From: Alphaproteobacteria bacterium | GTDB lineage: Bacteria; Pseudomonadota; Alphaproteobacteria; UBA8366 | Direction of reading: 5' to 3' | DNA length: 64,000 nucleotides | Assembly: GCA_009377445.1 (NCBI GenBank) | Contig: WHUA01000006.1 | Coordinates: 186,001-250,000 of the forward strand | Shown: one piece after another, positions 1-8,043 of the stretch | Layout of the letters: each line of letters starts with the position of its first letter | Numbering within the stretch: the first letter of the stretch is position 1 | Notes under the pieces: generated by a model | The model's input: only the letters and a program-made list of their open reading frames with translations | Told to the model about the DNA's origin: nothing | Databases searched by the model: none | Program-made: the position numbers and the translations under genes

Positions 1-683
1 AGATAATGTGCGGTCATGTCCACATGCGAAGCGAGCCCGAAGGTGTGCGCGCGTACGAGGCGCTCCGCCAAGTCGGCATCGCGCTGCTCCAACGCTTCGA
101 TGATGTGCATGTGATCGATGATCGACCGGCTCGCGCGGTCGTCTTCGGCGATCGTGCGCATACGTATCCAGCGCATGTGGGCGAACAGGTTCTCCGCCAT
201 CTGGTTGAGCAGCTCGCATTTGCTCATGTTCAGGATGGCCTGGTGGAACTCGATGTTCGTTTCGGAATACTCGTCGATCTGCGCCCGCACGCGGTCATCG
301 TCGAAAGTCGCGAACATACGCCGCAAGGACGCTATCTCCGCGTCCGTCGCGCTCTCGGTGATCAGCCGCGCGGCCATGCTCTCGAGCGCGGCCCAGACGG
401 TGATCATCTCGAGGATCTCCTTCTTCGTCTTGCGCACGACGAAGGCGCCCCGGCGGGGAATGACCTTGACGAAGCCTTCCTGCTCCAGGCGCGTTATCGC
501 CTCGCGCACCGGCGTGCGGCTGACGCCGAAATCCTCGGAAAGCTGCCGCTCGTCGAGCCGCGTCTCGCCCGGCTGGGCGTAAACGTTCATCGACAGAATC
601 GCCTGCTTCAGGCCATCATAGACCTTGTCCTTGAGGACGAAGCTCACATCGATCGGTGTGACGAGCAGTTTGGCTGACGACAT
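1..683 (-). CDS. GntR family transcriptional regulator, FCD/FadR type (3' end cut by window edge)
   Basis: DNA-binding regulator with an N-terminal winged helix and a C-terminal helical FCD effector domain. Read on the reverse strand from the ATG at 681-683, residues 48-67 hold the recognition region (QLSEDFGVSRTPVREAITRL). The FCD part carries the helix ALESMAARLI and three separate His segments (EFHQAIL, DHMHIIE, HTFGLASHVD), as in FCD proteins that bind a metal and a small carboxylate. About 227 codons are visible and the stop lies off the left edge; family members are usually 220-250 residues, so little is missing. It is divergent from the formate dehydrogenase genes with palindromic operator candidates between, so control of those genes (and itself) is a reasonable inference. 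The effector is unknown. Confidence 0.93.
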   Translation of the reverse strand, partial: MSSAKLLVTPIDVSFVLKDKVYDGLKQAILSMNVYAQPGETRLDERQLSEDFGVSRTPVREAITRLEQEGFVKVIPRRGAFVVRKTKKEILEMITVWAALESMAARLITESATDAEIASLRRMFATFDDDRVRAQIDEYSETNIEFHQAILNMSKCELLNQMAENLFAHMRWIRMRTIAEDDRASRSIIDHMHIIEALEQRDADLAERLVRAHTFGLASHVDMTAHY

Positions 684-756
684 TGGAATTCCGCTAGTTC
701 GGGACACGGTTTAGCCGCCCATGAAACAGGCGGCTTGAATGGCTGCCCCGGTATTT

Positions 757-778
757 GGTATCCAGTATACCAGATACC
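757..778. promoter_or_regulatory. Candidate GntR-family operator (near-perfect palindrome)
   Basis: A 22-bp imperfect palindrome, GGTATC..GTATAC..GATACC, matches its own reverse complement at 18 of 22 positions. It lies between the divergent GntR gene and formate dehydrogenase. FCD regulators of the NanR type bind repeated GGTATA units, and this site holds GGTATC and TATACC half sites. Binding by the neighbouring regulator is an inference. Confidence 0.55.
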
Positions 779-843
779 GGGAAGCTCGCAAGTACCGAAG
801 TCGGATCGGACCTACCTTCTCCGACTTCCGGATATGTCATACT

Positions 844-852
844 GTATACCAG
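844..852. promoter_or_regulatory. Second GTATACCAG half site upstream of formate dehydrogenase
   Basis: The 9-mer GTATACCAG recurs exactly at 765-773 (inside the palindrome) and at 844-852, 79 bp apart and 42 bp before the formate dehydrogenase start at 894. Repetition on the regulatory side of a divergent pair suggests a second operator, possibly allowing cooperative or looped binding. Confidence 0.4.
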
Positions 853-893
853 CCTGGCCACCAACGTCGCCAACAATGCGAATTCAGGGGAAG

Positions 894-2606
894 ATGGAAG
901 AATCGGCAGAAAGCGGCGGCGGATCGCGGCGGCGGATCGATCCGGGATCTGGGCGGCGCAAATCGGCGGCTTTTCCCAAAGGCCGCCAGATCGAGGCCGG
1001 CGCCCGCGACGAGATAGCCGCCTTGCTCGGCGACCGTCCCCGCGACCGCGACCTCCTCATCGAGCATCTGCACCTCGTCCAGGACAGGTATGGCTGCCTC
1101 CGCGCGGCGCATCTGCAGGCGCTCGCCGCGGAAATGCGCCTCGCGATGGCCGAGGTCTATGAGGTTGCGTCCTTTTATGCCCATTTCGATATCGTGCTGG
1201 ACGACGAGGCCGCGCCGCCGCCGCTGACGGTCCGCGTCTGCGACAGCCTGACCTGTGCGCTGGCCGGCGGGGAGGCGCTGCTGGCGACGCTGCCGGAAAG
1301 GCTCGGCCGTTCGGTGCGCGTCGTCCGCGCGCCCTGCATGGGGCGCTGCGATGTGGCGCCCGTGGCCGAGGTCGGCCACCGCCATGTCGACCATGCGGAT
1401 GTGGAAGGCGTGGCCGGGGCTGCCGCGGGCGGCGACGTCCATGCCGAGATCCCGCCGCACATCGACTTCGATGCCTACGCGGCGGAAGGCGGCTACGCGC
1501 TGCTGCGGGAATGCCGCGCAGGGGCGCGGGATGCCGAATCGCTGATCAAGACGCTGGAGGATTCCGGAATTCGCGGCCTCGGCGGCGCGGGTTTTCCGTC
1601 CGGCCGCAAGTGGCGCTTCGTGCGCCAGGAGAAGGGCCCGCGGCTGATGGCGGTAAACGCCGACGAAGGGGAGCCCGGCACCTTCAAGGATCGTTTCTAT
1701 CTCGAGCGCGATCCGCACCGGTTTCTGGAGGGCATGCTGGTCGCGGCCTGGGTCGTGGAGGCGCAAGCCGTCTATATCTATCTGCGCGACGAGTATCCGG
1801 CTGTGCGCGGCATCCTGCTGCAGGCGATTGCCCGGGTCGAGCGCGCGGGCCTCGACGGCGGATGCCGGATCCATCTGCGGCGCGGCGCCGGCGCCTACAT
1901 CTGCGGCGAGGAGTCGGCGATGCTGGAGAGCATCGAAGGAAAGCGCGGGCTGCCCCGCCACAAGCCGCCTTTTCCGAGCCAGGTCGGCCTGTTCGGCCGG
2001 CCGACGCTGATCCACAACGTCGAGACGCTCTTCTGGGTGCGCGACATCGTCCAGAAGGGGCCGGGCTGGTTCGCCGGCGAGGGCCGGAACGGACGCCACG
2101 GGCTCCGCAGCTTTTCCGTATCCGGACGGGTCAAGAGCCCAGGCGTCAAGCTGGCCCCCGCGGGCATCACCGCGCAGGAGCTGATCGACGAATATTGCGG
2201 CGGCATGGCCGACGGCCATCGCTTCAAGGCCTATCTGCCCGGCGGCGCGTCGGGAGGCATCCTGCCCGCCGGCATGGCGGATATACCGCTCGATTTCGGC
2301 ACGCTTGAGCAGCATGGCTGCTTTATCGGCTCCGCGGCGGTGGTCGTCCTGTCCGACAAGGACGATATCAAGGGGGCGGCGCTCAACCTCATGCGCTTCT
2401 TCGAGGACGAGAGCTGCGGCCAATGCACGCCCTGCCGCGTCGGCACGGAGAAGGCGGTGAAGCTGATGTCCGAGAAGCATTGGGACGGCCCGCTGCTGCG
2501 CGAGCTGAGCGCGGCGATGGCGTCGGCCTCGATCTGCGGCCTGGGGCAGGCGGCGCCGAACCCGCTGCTGTGTCTCCTGAAGTATTTTCCGGAGGAGCTG
2601 ACATGA
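894..2606 (+). CDS. fdsB: NAD-dependent formate dehydrogenase, beta subunit (NuoE-NuoF fusion)
   Basis: Diaphorase subunit that passes electrons from the molybdenum or tungsten subunit to NAD+ through FeS clusters and FMN. About 570 residues. Residues 35-165 are a full NuoE-like module with [2Fe-2S] ligands C116, C121, C148 and C152. A NuoF-like module follows, with the FMN/NADH motifs GGAGFPSGRKW, NADEGEPGTFKDR and GAGAYICGEESAMLESIEGK, and a C-terminal [4Fe-4S] motif ESCGQCTPCRVG plus ICGLG. The start at 894 is chosen for its AGGGGA ribosome site; the reading frame is open upstream to 735. Its stop overlaps the alpha-subunit start (ATGA). The two-subunit, fused-beta design resembles Methylobacterium FDH1 rather than the separate FdsG/FdsB arrangement. 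Confidence 0.93.
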   Translation: MEESAESGGGSRRRIDPGSGRRKSAAFPKGRQIEAGARDEIAALLGDRPRDRDLLIEHLHLVQDRYGCLRAAHLQALAAEMRLAMAEVYEVASFYAHFDIVLDDEAAPPPLTVRVCDSLTCALAGGEALLATLPERLGRSVRVVRAPCMGRCDVAPVAEVGHRHVDHADVEGVAGAAAGGDVHAEIPPHIDFDAYAAEGGYALLRECRAGARDAESLIKTLEDSGIRGLGGAGFPSGRKWRFVRQEKGPRLMAVNADEGEPGTFKDRFYLERDPHRFLEGMLVAAWVVEAQAVYIYLRDEYPAVRGILLQAIARVERAGLDGGCRIHLRRGAGAYICGEESAMLESIEGKRGLPRHKPPFPSQVGLFGRPTLIHNVETLFWVRDIVQKGPGWFAGEGRNGRHGLRSFSVSGRVKSPGVKLAPAGITAQELIDEYCGGMADGHRFKAYLPGGASGGILPAGMADIPLDFGTLEQHGCFIGSAAVVVLSDKDDIKGAALNLMRFFEDESCGQCTPCRVGTEKAVKLMSEKHWDGPLLRELSAAMASASICGLGQAAPNPLLCLLKYFPEELT

Positions 2607-5368
2607 CCGCCACCATCACCTTCTCGCTCGACGGCAAGGAAGTGGAAGCGGCGCCGGGCGAGACGATCTGGCAGGTCGCTCAGCGCCAGGGGACGGAGAT
2701 ACCGCATCTCTGCTATGCGCCCGAGCCCGGCTATCGTCCGGACGGCAACTGCCGCGCCTGCATGGTCGAGGTCGAAGGCGAGCGCGTGCTCGCCGCGTCC
2801 TGCATCCGCAAGCCGGCGCCCGGCATGGTCGTGCGCACGGCGTCGGACAAGGCGAAAAGCGCGCGCCGCATGGTGATGGAGCTTCTGATCGCCGACCAGC
2901 CGACGCGCGAGGCGGCGCACGATCCGCGGTCCAAGTTCTGGAACTGGGCCGACGCGATGGGCGTCGCCGACAGCCGGTTCCCGGCGCGCGCCATGGTCGC
3001 GCGGGACAGCAGCCATGTCGCGATCGCGGTCAACCTGGACGCCTGCATCCACTGCAACCTGTGCGTCCGCGCCTGCCGCGAGGTGCAGGTCAACGACGTC
3101 ATCGGCATGGCCTACCGCGGCCACGGCGCCAAGATCGTCTTCGACTTCGACGACCCGATGGGCCAGTCCACATGCGTCGCCTGCGGCGAATGCGTGCAGG
3201 CCTGCCCGACCGGCGCGCTGATGGAAGCCAACCTGCTGGACGGCGCGGGGGTGCGCCGCGAGTTCGAAGACCGCGACGTCGCCACGCTCTGCCCCTATTG
3301 CGGCGTCGGCTGCCAGACCACGGTCCATGTCAAGGATGACAAGATCCTCTATGTCGACGGCCGCGACGGGCCGGCCAACGAGCAGCGGCTCTGCGTCAAG
3401 GGGCGCTTCGGCTTCGACTACATCACCCACCCGCACCGGCTGACCAAGCCGATGATCCGGCGCGTGGACGCGCCCAAGCACGGCGCGCTGAAGCTCGACG
3501 CGGCGAATCCCTGGACCCATTTCCGCGAAGCGACCTGGGAAGAGGCGCTCGACCTTGCCGCCGCCGGCCTGAAGAAGGTGCTGGACGCGCATGGCGGCTC
3601 GGCGCTCGCCGGGTTCGGTTCGGCGAAAGGCTCGAACGAGGAAGCGTATCTGTTCCAGAAGCTGGTGCGCACCGGCTTCGGCACCAACAACGTCGACCAC
3701 TGCACCCGCCTCTGCCACGCATCCTCGGTCGCGGCGCTGATGGAAGGTATCGGCTCGGGCGCGGTCACCGCGCCTTTCATGGCGGCCGACACTGCCGAAT
3801 GCATCATCGTGATCGGCGCCCGCCCGGAACAGAACCACCCGGTCGCCGCGACCTACCTGAAGAACGCGGCCAAGCGGGGGGCGAAGCTGGTCGTCGCCGA
3901 CCCGCGGGGCCAGGAGCTGTCGCGGCACGCGGCTTACAGCCTGCAGTTCAAGCCCGGCACCGACGTGGCCCTGCTGAACGCGATGATCCACACGATCATC
4001 GAGGAAAGGCTGCACGACGTTCAGTACGTGCAGACCCACACCGAAGGCTTCGAGGAGCTCGTCGCGCGCACGAAGGATTTCTCGCCGGAGAAGATGGCCG
4101 AGGTCTGCGGCATCGACGCCCGGACCATCCGCGAGGTCGCGCGGCTCTACGCCACTTCGACCAACTCGATCATCTTCTGGGGCATGGGCATCTCGCAGTC
4201 GGTGCACGGCACGGACAACGCGCGCTGCCTGATCGCGCTGGCGCTGATCACCGGGCAGGTGGGGCGTCCCGGCACCGGGCTGCACCCGCTGCGCGGCCAG
4301 AACAACGTGCAGGGCGCGTCGGATGCGGGGCTGATCCCGATGGTCTTCCCCGACTACCGCTCGGTCGAGGCGGCGGACATCCGCGGCGAGTTCGAGGAAT
4401 TCTGGGGCATCGAGCTCGACCCGAAGCGCGGGCTGACCGTCGTCGAGATCATGAATGCGGTTCTCGCGGGCCAGATCAAGGCGATGTACATCATGGGCGA
4501 GAACCCGGCGATGTCCGATCCGGACCAGGCGCATGCCCGCGCGGCGCTGGCGATGCTCGATCACCTGGTCGTGCAGGACATCTTCCTGACCGAGACGGCC
4601 TGGCAGGCGGACGTGGTGCTGCCGGCTTCCGTGCACGCGGAGAAGACCGGCACCTTCACCAACACCAACCGGCAGGTCCAGATCGGCCGCGAGGCGGTGC
4701 CGCTGCCGGGCGAGGCGCGGCAGGACTGGTGGATCATCCAGGAGATCGCGAAGCGGCTCGGGCTGGATTGGCGGTACGGTCATCCGCGCGACGCATTCGC
4801 GGAAATGAACCGGATCATGCCGTCGCTCGCGAACATCACCTGGCAGCGGCTGGAGCGCGAGGATTCGGTGACCTATCCCTGCGACGCGCCGGACAGGCCC
4901 GGCAACGAGATCATGTTCGCGTCGGGCTACCCGACGGCGAGCGGCCGCGCCCGCATCGTCCCGACCGACCTGACGCCGCCGGACGAGCTGCCGGACGACG
5001 AGTATCCGATGGTGCTGACGACCGGGCGCATGCTCGAGCATTGGCACACCGGCGCGATGACTAGGCGGGCCGGCAACCTCGACCGTCTGGAGCCGGAGGC
5101 GGTCGCCTGCCTGTCGCCCCGCGACATCGGCCGCATGGATCTTTCGCCGGGCGACTTCATCCGCGTGGCGACGCGCCGGGGCGAGATCACGCTGCGGGTG
5201 CGGCAGGACCGCGACGTGCCGGAAGGAATGGTGTTCATACCCTTCTGCTTCACCGAGGCGGCGGCCAACCTGTTGACCAATCCGCAGCTCGATCCGTTCG
5301 GCAAGATACCCGAGTTCAAGTTCTGCGCCGCCCGCGTCGAGCCGGCGGAGAGCAGGGCGGCGGAGTAG
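2603..5368 (+). CDS. fdsA: NAD-dependent formate dehydrogenase, catalytic alpha subunit
   Basis: Catalytic subunit (921 residues) that oxidises formate to CO2 at a bis-MGD molybdenum or tungsten site. Domain order: an N-terminal [2Fe-2S] domain (C37, C50, C53, C67), two [4Fe-4S] motifs (CIHCNLCVRAC and CVACGECVQAC), the molybdopterin-domain cluster CPYCGVGC with a later C, then the MGD-binding body. The active-site segment VDHCTRLCHASSVAAL has R369, C371 and H372, so this is the cysteine rather than the selenocysteine form. The His-Cys3 cluster motif expected after the [2Fe-2S] domain is not visible; that stretch reads ADQPTREAAHDPRSKFWNWA. The start ATG overlaps the beta-subunit stop and has GGAGGAG at 2591-2597. 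No FdsC or FdsD follows. Confidence 0.94.
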   Translation: MTATITFSLDGKEVEAAPGETIWQVAQRQGTEIPHLCYAPEPGYRPDGNCRACMVEVEGERVLAASCIRKPAPGMVVRTASDKAKSARRMVMELLIADQPTREAAHDPRSKFWNWADAMGVADSRFPARAMVARDSSHVAIAVNLDACIHCNLCVRACREVQVNDVIGMAYRGHGAKIVFDFDDPMGQSTCVACGECVQACPTGALMEANLLDGAGVRREFEDRDVATLCPYCGVGCQTTVHVKDDKILYVDGRDGPANEQRLCVKGRFGFDYITHPHRLTKPMIRRVDAPKHGALKLDAANPWTHFREATWEEALDLAAAGLKKVLDAHGGSALAGFGSAKGSNEEAYLFQKLVRTGFGTNNVDHCTRLCHASSVAALMEGIGSGAVTAPFMAADTAECIIVIGARPEQNHPVAATYLKNAAKRGAKLVVADPRGQELSRHAAYSLQFKPGTDVALLNAMIHTIIEERLHDVQYVQTHTEGFEELVARTKDFSPEKMAEVCGIDARTIREVARLYATSTNSIIFWGMGISQSVHGTDNARCLIALALITGQVGRPGTGLHPLRGQNNVQGASDAGLIPMVFPDYRSVEAADIRGEFEEFWGIELDPKRGLTVVEIMNAVLAGQIKAMYIMGENPAMSDPDQAHARAALAMLDHLVVQDIFLTETAWQADVVLPASVHAEKTGTFTNTNRQVQIGREAVPLPGEARQDWWIIQEIAKRLGLDWRYGHPRDAFAEMNRIMPSLANITWQRLEREDSVTYPCDAPDRPGNEIMFASGYPTASGRARIVPTDLTPPDELPDDEYPMVLTTGRMLEHWHTGAMTRRAGNLDRLEPEAVACLSPRDIGRMDLSPGDFIRVATRRGEITLRVRQDRDVPEGMVFIPFCFTEAAANLLTNPQLDPFGKIPEFKFCAARVEPAESRAAE

Positions 5369-5720
5369 ACGGCGCTGCGGCATTTTCGCCTGCCTTGATA
5401 TTTCTGCGATCGGGGCGCCATTCCGAATGGTTAATTCTCGCGAAAATTATCAGGAGCTATATAGTCATGGCTGCGGCGGCACGCGCCGCGGGCCGTCGGC
5501 AGAATTCCGAGGATTCGGGAACCAAGATAAACCTCTTCATATCTAAGTATTCGTCAGAATGCGTTTACCATTTTATTTGGAAAACGTAATGAAAATCATT
5601 TGTGTATTTTACATAACAGAACACTATCTAAATTAACTAAACATTTTACTAGATTTCTTCTGATCATCGGTGTAAAGAACTACTACTAAATGGGAGGGGT
5701 GCTTGCGTTGGGGGAGAGTT
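5369..5720. other. AT-rich intergenic region upstream of the LuxR-type regulator
   Basis: About 350 bp between formate dehydrogenase and the regulator. From about 5520 onward it is much richer in A and T than its surroundings. A 64-codon open frame at 5395-5589 has no recognisable features and is not called. The region probably holds the regulator promoter, but no single -35/-10 pair stands out. Confidence 0.5.
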
Positions 5721-6392
5721 ATGTCTCAGGCACCTCTATATATCGTGGGTGGCACGGGTCTGTTTCGACGTGGCCTGTGCAGTTTTCTGGAAGACACGCC
5801 GTTCCGCCTGGCCGCGGAGTTCGATAACGCGCAGGCCTGCGTCGGCGCCCTGTCGAAGGCGCCGGAGGCGGAGATCATCGTCTATGTCTCCAATGGCGAC
5901 CCAGAGGCGTCCTCCGCAGCCGTGGACGCGCTGATGTCCTGCGCGGATGCGCGGGTGCTGGTGCTGTCAGGCGAGCTTTCGGTCGACGAGCTGGGCGCTT
6001 GCCTCCGCGTCGGCGCGGGCGGCTACCTGTTGAGCAATATCTCCAAGGAGGTGCTGACGCATTCGCTGCGCCTGATACTTCTGGGCGAGACGGTCTTTCC
6101 GTCGCAGCTCGCCACGGCGTGGGCGACCGGCCAGTTGCGCCAGACCGGCAATGGCGGCGATACCAGTAGGGCTCTCGAGGTGCTGACGAACCGTGAGACC
6201 GAGATCCTTGGCTGCCTCACCGAAGGCTCGCCGAACAAGATGATCGCGCGCCAGCTCGGGATCACCGAGGCGACCGTGAAGATCCATGTGAAGTCGCTGA
6301 TCCGAAAGATCGGCGTGCAAAACCGGACGCAGGCGGCCCTTTGGGCGATCCAGGTCGGCCACGTCAAGAATCCGGTCGACCTGGCTGCCTGA
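5721..6392 (+). CDS. LuxR/NarL-type regulator with degenerate receiver domain
   Basis: Predicted DNA-binding regulator of 223 residues. Residues 1-125 have receiver-domain length and rhythm (YIVGGTGLFRRGL near the N-terminus, VGAGGYLLSN near residue 100), and residues 155-215 are a LuxR helix-turn-helix (LTNRETEILGCL, MIARQLGITEATVKIHVKSL). The paired acidic residues of the phosphorylation pocket are replaced by G10-G11, the phosphoacceptor region reads IIVYVSNGD with no Asp at the expected strand end, and the conserved Lys is absent. It therefore looks like an aspartate-less receiver working without classical phosphorylation. The ATG at 5721 follows GGGGGAGAG; an upstream in-frame TTG at 5703 is less likely. 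No cognate kinase is adjacent. A strong hairpin follows the gene. Confidence 0.88.
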   Translation: MSQAPLYIVGGTGLFRRGLCSFLEDTPFRLAAEFDNAQACVGALSKAPEAEIIVYVSNGDPEASSAAVDALMSCADARVLVLSGELSVDELGACLRVGAGGYLLSNISKEVLTHSLRLILLGETVFPSQLATAWATGQLRQTGNGGDTSRALEVLTNRETEILGCLTEGSPNKMIARQLGITEATVKIHVKSLIRKIGVQNRTQAALWAIQVGHVKNPVDLAA

Positions 6393-6439
6393 GCCAAGGA
6401 CGGGATCGCGGACCTTTCGCCCCGCGGGTGCAAAGGAAG

Positions 6440-6468
6440 ACGGCCCTCCGTCATGGACGGAGGGCCGT
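6440..6468. terminator. Bidirectional hairpin terminator
   Basis: A perfect 13-bp stem (ACGGCCCTCCGTC / GACGGAGGGCCGT) with a 3-nt loop ATG, followed by TTT on the plus strand. It sits between the plus-strand LuxR-type gene and the minus-strand small exported protein gene, where it can end transcripts from both sides. Confidence 0.8.
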
Positions 6469-6513
6469 TTAACAGGGAAGTTCCGGAAACGAGTGAGCGT
6501 GTGTGTGATCCAG

Positions 6514-6678
6514 TTACTTCGTTGAGGACATATCCTTCAGGCACTGCGCCTTCAGTTTCGCGTCCTTGATCTTCTCGCACTTCGCCTTTGCTTGGTCGCC
6601 TGCTGCAAACGCAGGGGCGGCCATGGGAGCGGCGGCGAACGCTGCCAGAAGAACGACTGGAAGTATTTTGCGAATCAT
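6514..6678 (-). CDS. Small exported protein with two cysteines
   Basis: A 54-residue protein, shorter than most automatic cut-offs. Read on the reverse strand from the ATG at 6676-6678, preceded by GTAGGAGA. It has a textbook signal peptide (MIRKILPVVLLAAF then APMAAPAFA), leaving a mature peptide of about 29 residues, rich in lysine, with two Cys spaced 11 residues apart (KCEKIKDAKLK then QCLKD). The spacing would allow an intramolecular disulphide in the periplasm. The pattern is loosely like small PsiF-type repeat proteins, but the family is not established. Codon use and ribosome site support a real gene. The function is unknown. Confidence 0.72.
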   Translation of the reverse strand: MIRKILPVVLLAAFAAAPMAAPAFAAGDQAKAKCEKIKDAKLKAQCLKDMSSTK

Positions 6679-6903
6679 ACAAGTCTCCTACTGTAGTTAA
6701 CGACGCGGGTAGTCGCATGCGATCTGGGCCGGCTTACCGAATTCACCCTTAGACTTAAGTCGGCTTTCCTTCGCGATGCTTCGTCGGGCCGGCCGGCTTC
6801 CCGCTCTGCCGGAGCCCGGGCGTCGGAGTCGAGTCGCACGAGTGCGCTGAGGCCGATGCGGCGCCGGTCACGGTTGCGAGGGAACTGGTTCCCTGCCGGC
6901 CGA

Positions 6904-6936
6904 ATGTTTGCCCGGATGTTTGCCCGGATGTTTGCA
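6904..6936. repeat. Short tandem repeat, 12-bp unit
   Basis: About 2.7 copies of a 12-bp unit (ATGTTTGCCCGG) in a row, with the last copy diverging to ATGTTTGCATCG. Not in a gene. Too short, and without spacers, to be a CRISPR. Confidence 0.7.
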
Positions 6937-7285
6937 TCGCCCCCAATACTCAATCCCCATGCTTGTCGGCGGACCGCTGGTGACGGCGACGCCTTCCTCG
7001 AGGCGCGGCGGTCGTATTGAGGTAGACGCCGTTTACCATGTTTTCTTCCCGAGAAAATTAATCCCCGTCTTTTTTACCGGCCCCGGCGTCTCCGGATGAT
7101 CGCCGATTGTTCACCGTGTCGCCGCATTTCCGTCCGAATCGCTGCCTAGTGTCTGGCCATCGAATCATTGCAACGCAGAGGAATAAAGCATGTCCGGTCA
7201 CGTCTACTGATCTGAGCGGTATGCGTTCGTCGGCCGTTGGTCGGGGCGACAGAAAATGTCCAAAAGGGCATGAGCCAGCGCACAT

Positions 7286-7316
7286 CGCTTGTCGGTTCTG
7301 ACGCTTGTCGGTTCTG
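7286..7316. repeat. 15-bp direct repeat
   Basis: CGCTTGTCGGTTCTG occurs twice, at 7286-7300 and 7302-7316, separated by one base, in the leader of the sigma factor gene. A regulator site or a replication-slippage product are both possible. Confidence 0.6.
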
Positions 7317-7457
7317 GCGGGAAAGCGGCGCGGACGCATGAGTGAGAGGGGGCTACGAGATGGTCATCGTCCACGACTTCGCCGAATTCCGGTCGTGCAC
7401 ATGCAGTCCGAAAAGTCAGAAACCGGCGGTTCTCCGCGGGTTTTTCGAGGTCTTCAG

Positions 7458-7480
7458 GGAACGAACCAGGCGATTGGTCA
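7458..7480 (+). promoter_or_regulatory. Candidate ECF-type promoter of the sigma/anti-sigma operon
   Basis: GGAAC at 7458-7462 followed after 15 bp by GTC at 7478-7480, close to the general ECF promoter form (GGAAC, 15-17 bp, CGTC). It overlaps an imperfect direct repeat, GATTGGTCATTGATC at 7472-7486 and GATTGGTCAATTGATC at 7494-7509. Autoregulation by the encoded sigma factor would be typical; this is an inference. Confidence 0.35.
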
Positions 7481-7533
7481 TTGATCGCTTGGGGATTGGT
7501 CAATTGATCTTGCCCGCACAGGAGGACCTCACC

Positions 7534-8043
7534 GTGCCGGATACCGGACCCGCCCTCATGCTTCATGTCGCCGCCCTGCGGCGTTACGCGAATGCTCTCG
7601 AAGGCAATCGCGAAGAAGCGGACGATCTGGTGCAGGAATGCCTCGCCCGGGCGATCGCCAGGACCAGGGTGTGGAGTGAAATCCGCAACGTCCGCGCCTA
7701 TCTGTTTACAATTCTCCACAATCTTCACATCGACCGGATCTCGCGCGGCCGCACCGCCGGCGTGGCGGTTCCGCTCGACCATGTGGAGCATAAGCTCACC
7801 ACGAAGCCGGCGCAGGAAGAAGGGCTGCGGATCCGGGATCTGGAGCGAGCGCTTCGCGTTCTGCCGGACGATTACCGCAAAGCGGTGCTGCTGGTCGGAC
7901 TCGAAGGCATGAGCTATCAGGAAGCGGCCACGACGCTCGGCATTCCCATCGGCACCGTCATGTCGCGGCTTTCGCGCGGGCGCGAAACGCTGCGCCAGCT
8001 CATGGCGACCGACGCGCACGGCAAATTGCGGATGGTGCGATGA
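7534..8043 (+). CDS. ECF-family RNA polymerase sigma factor
   Basis: Alternative sigma factor of 169 residues, normal for the ECF group. Region 2 is at about residues 10-75 (YANALEGNREEADDLVQECL, AYLFTILHNLHIDRIS) and region 4 at about 110-160 (LERALRVLPDDYRKAVLLVG, MSYQEAATTLGIPIGTVMSR). The GTG start at 7534 is chosen for AGGAGG at 7520-7525 and for family length; the frame is open upstream to 7342, but that stretch looks non-coding. The last codons overlap the anti-sigma start (ATGA at 8040), so the pair is translationally coupled. No PhyR/NepR partner is nearby, so it is not assigned to the general stress response type. Confidence 0.92.
   Translation: MPDTGPALMLHVAALRRYANALEGNREEADDLVQECLARAIARTRVWSEIRNVRAYLFTILHNLHIDRISRGRTAGVAVPLDHVEHKLTTKPAQEEGLRIRDLERALRVLPDDYRKAVLLVGLEGMSYQEAATTLGIPIGTVMSRLSRGRETLRQLMATDAHGKLRMVR

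Larger units (their letters stand above)
6679..7457. other. Long non-coding stretch upstream of the sigma factor
   Basis: No convincing gene in about 780 bp; open frames here lack ribosome sites and family features. It contains a short palindrome AGGGAACTGGTTCCCT at 6879-6894, the tandem repeat at 6904-6936, a six-codon open frame at 7191-7211 (ATG after AGAGGAATAA), and a 15-bp direct repeat at 7286-7316. Leader or regulatory functions are possible but unproven. Confidence 0.5.

Noticed and set aside
894..5368. Complex I fragment (NuoEFG)
   Set aside because: The alpha subunit has the FDH active-site Cys-His (C371-H372) and MGD domain, and no other nuo genes are present.
2231..5383. Very long open frame on the minus strand opposite formate dehydrogenase (about 1050 codons)
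   Set aside because: It mirrors the high-GC codon pattern of the fds genes, has Arg/Asp/His-rich composition with no family motifs, and no ribosome site.
5395..5589. 64-codon open frame in the AT-rich gap before the LuxR-type gene
   Set aside because: No clear ribosome site at its start, no signal or family features, and its composition follows the local base bias.
6881..6908. EcfG-type general stress promoter (GGAAC..GTT)
   Set aside because: The GGAAC belongs to a small palindrome and the spacing to GTT is 20 bp, outside the usual 16-17 bp before CGTT.
6904..6936. Possible CRISPR repeat
   Set aside because: Units are 12 bp, directly adjacent, fewer than three full copies and without spacers.
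7191..7211. Six-codon open frame with a ribosome-site-like sequence, possible leader peptide
   Set aside because: Too short to support, with no attenuator structure or biased codons following it.
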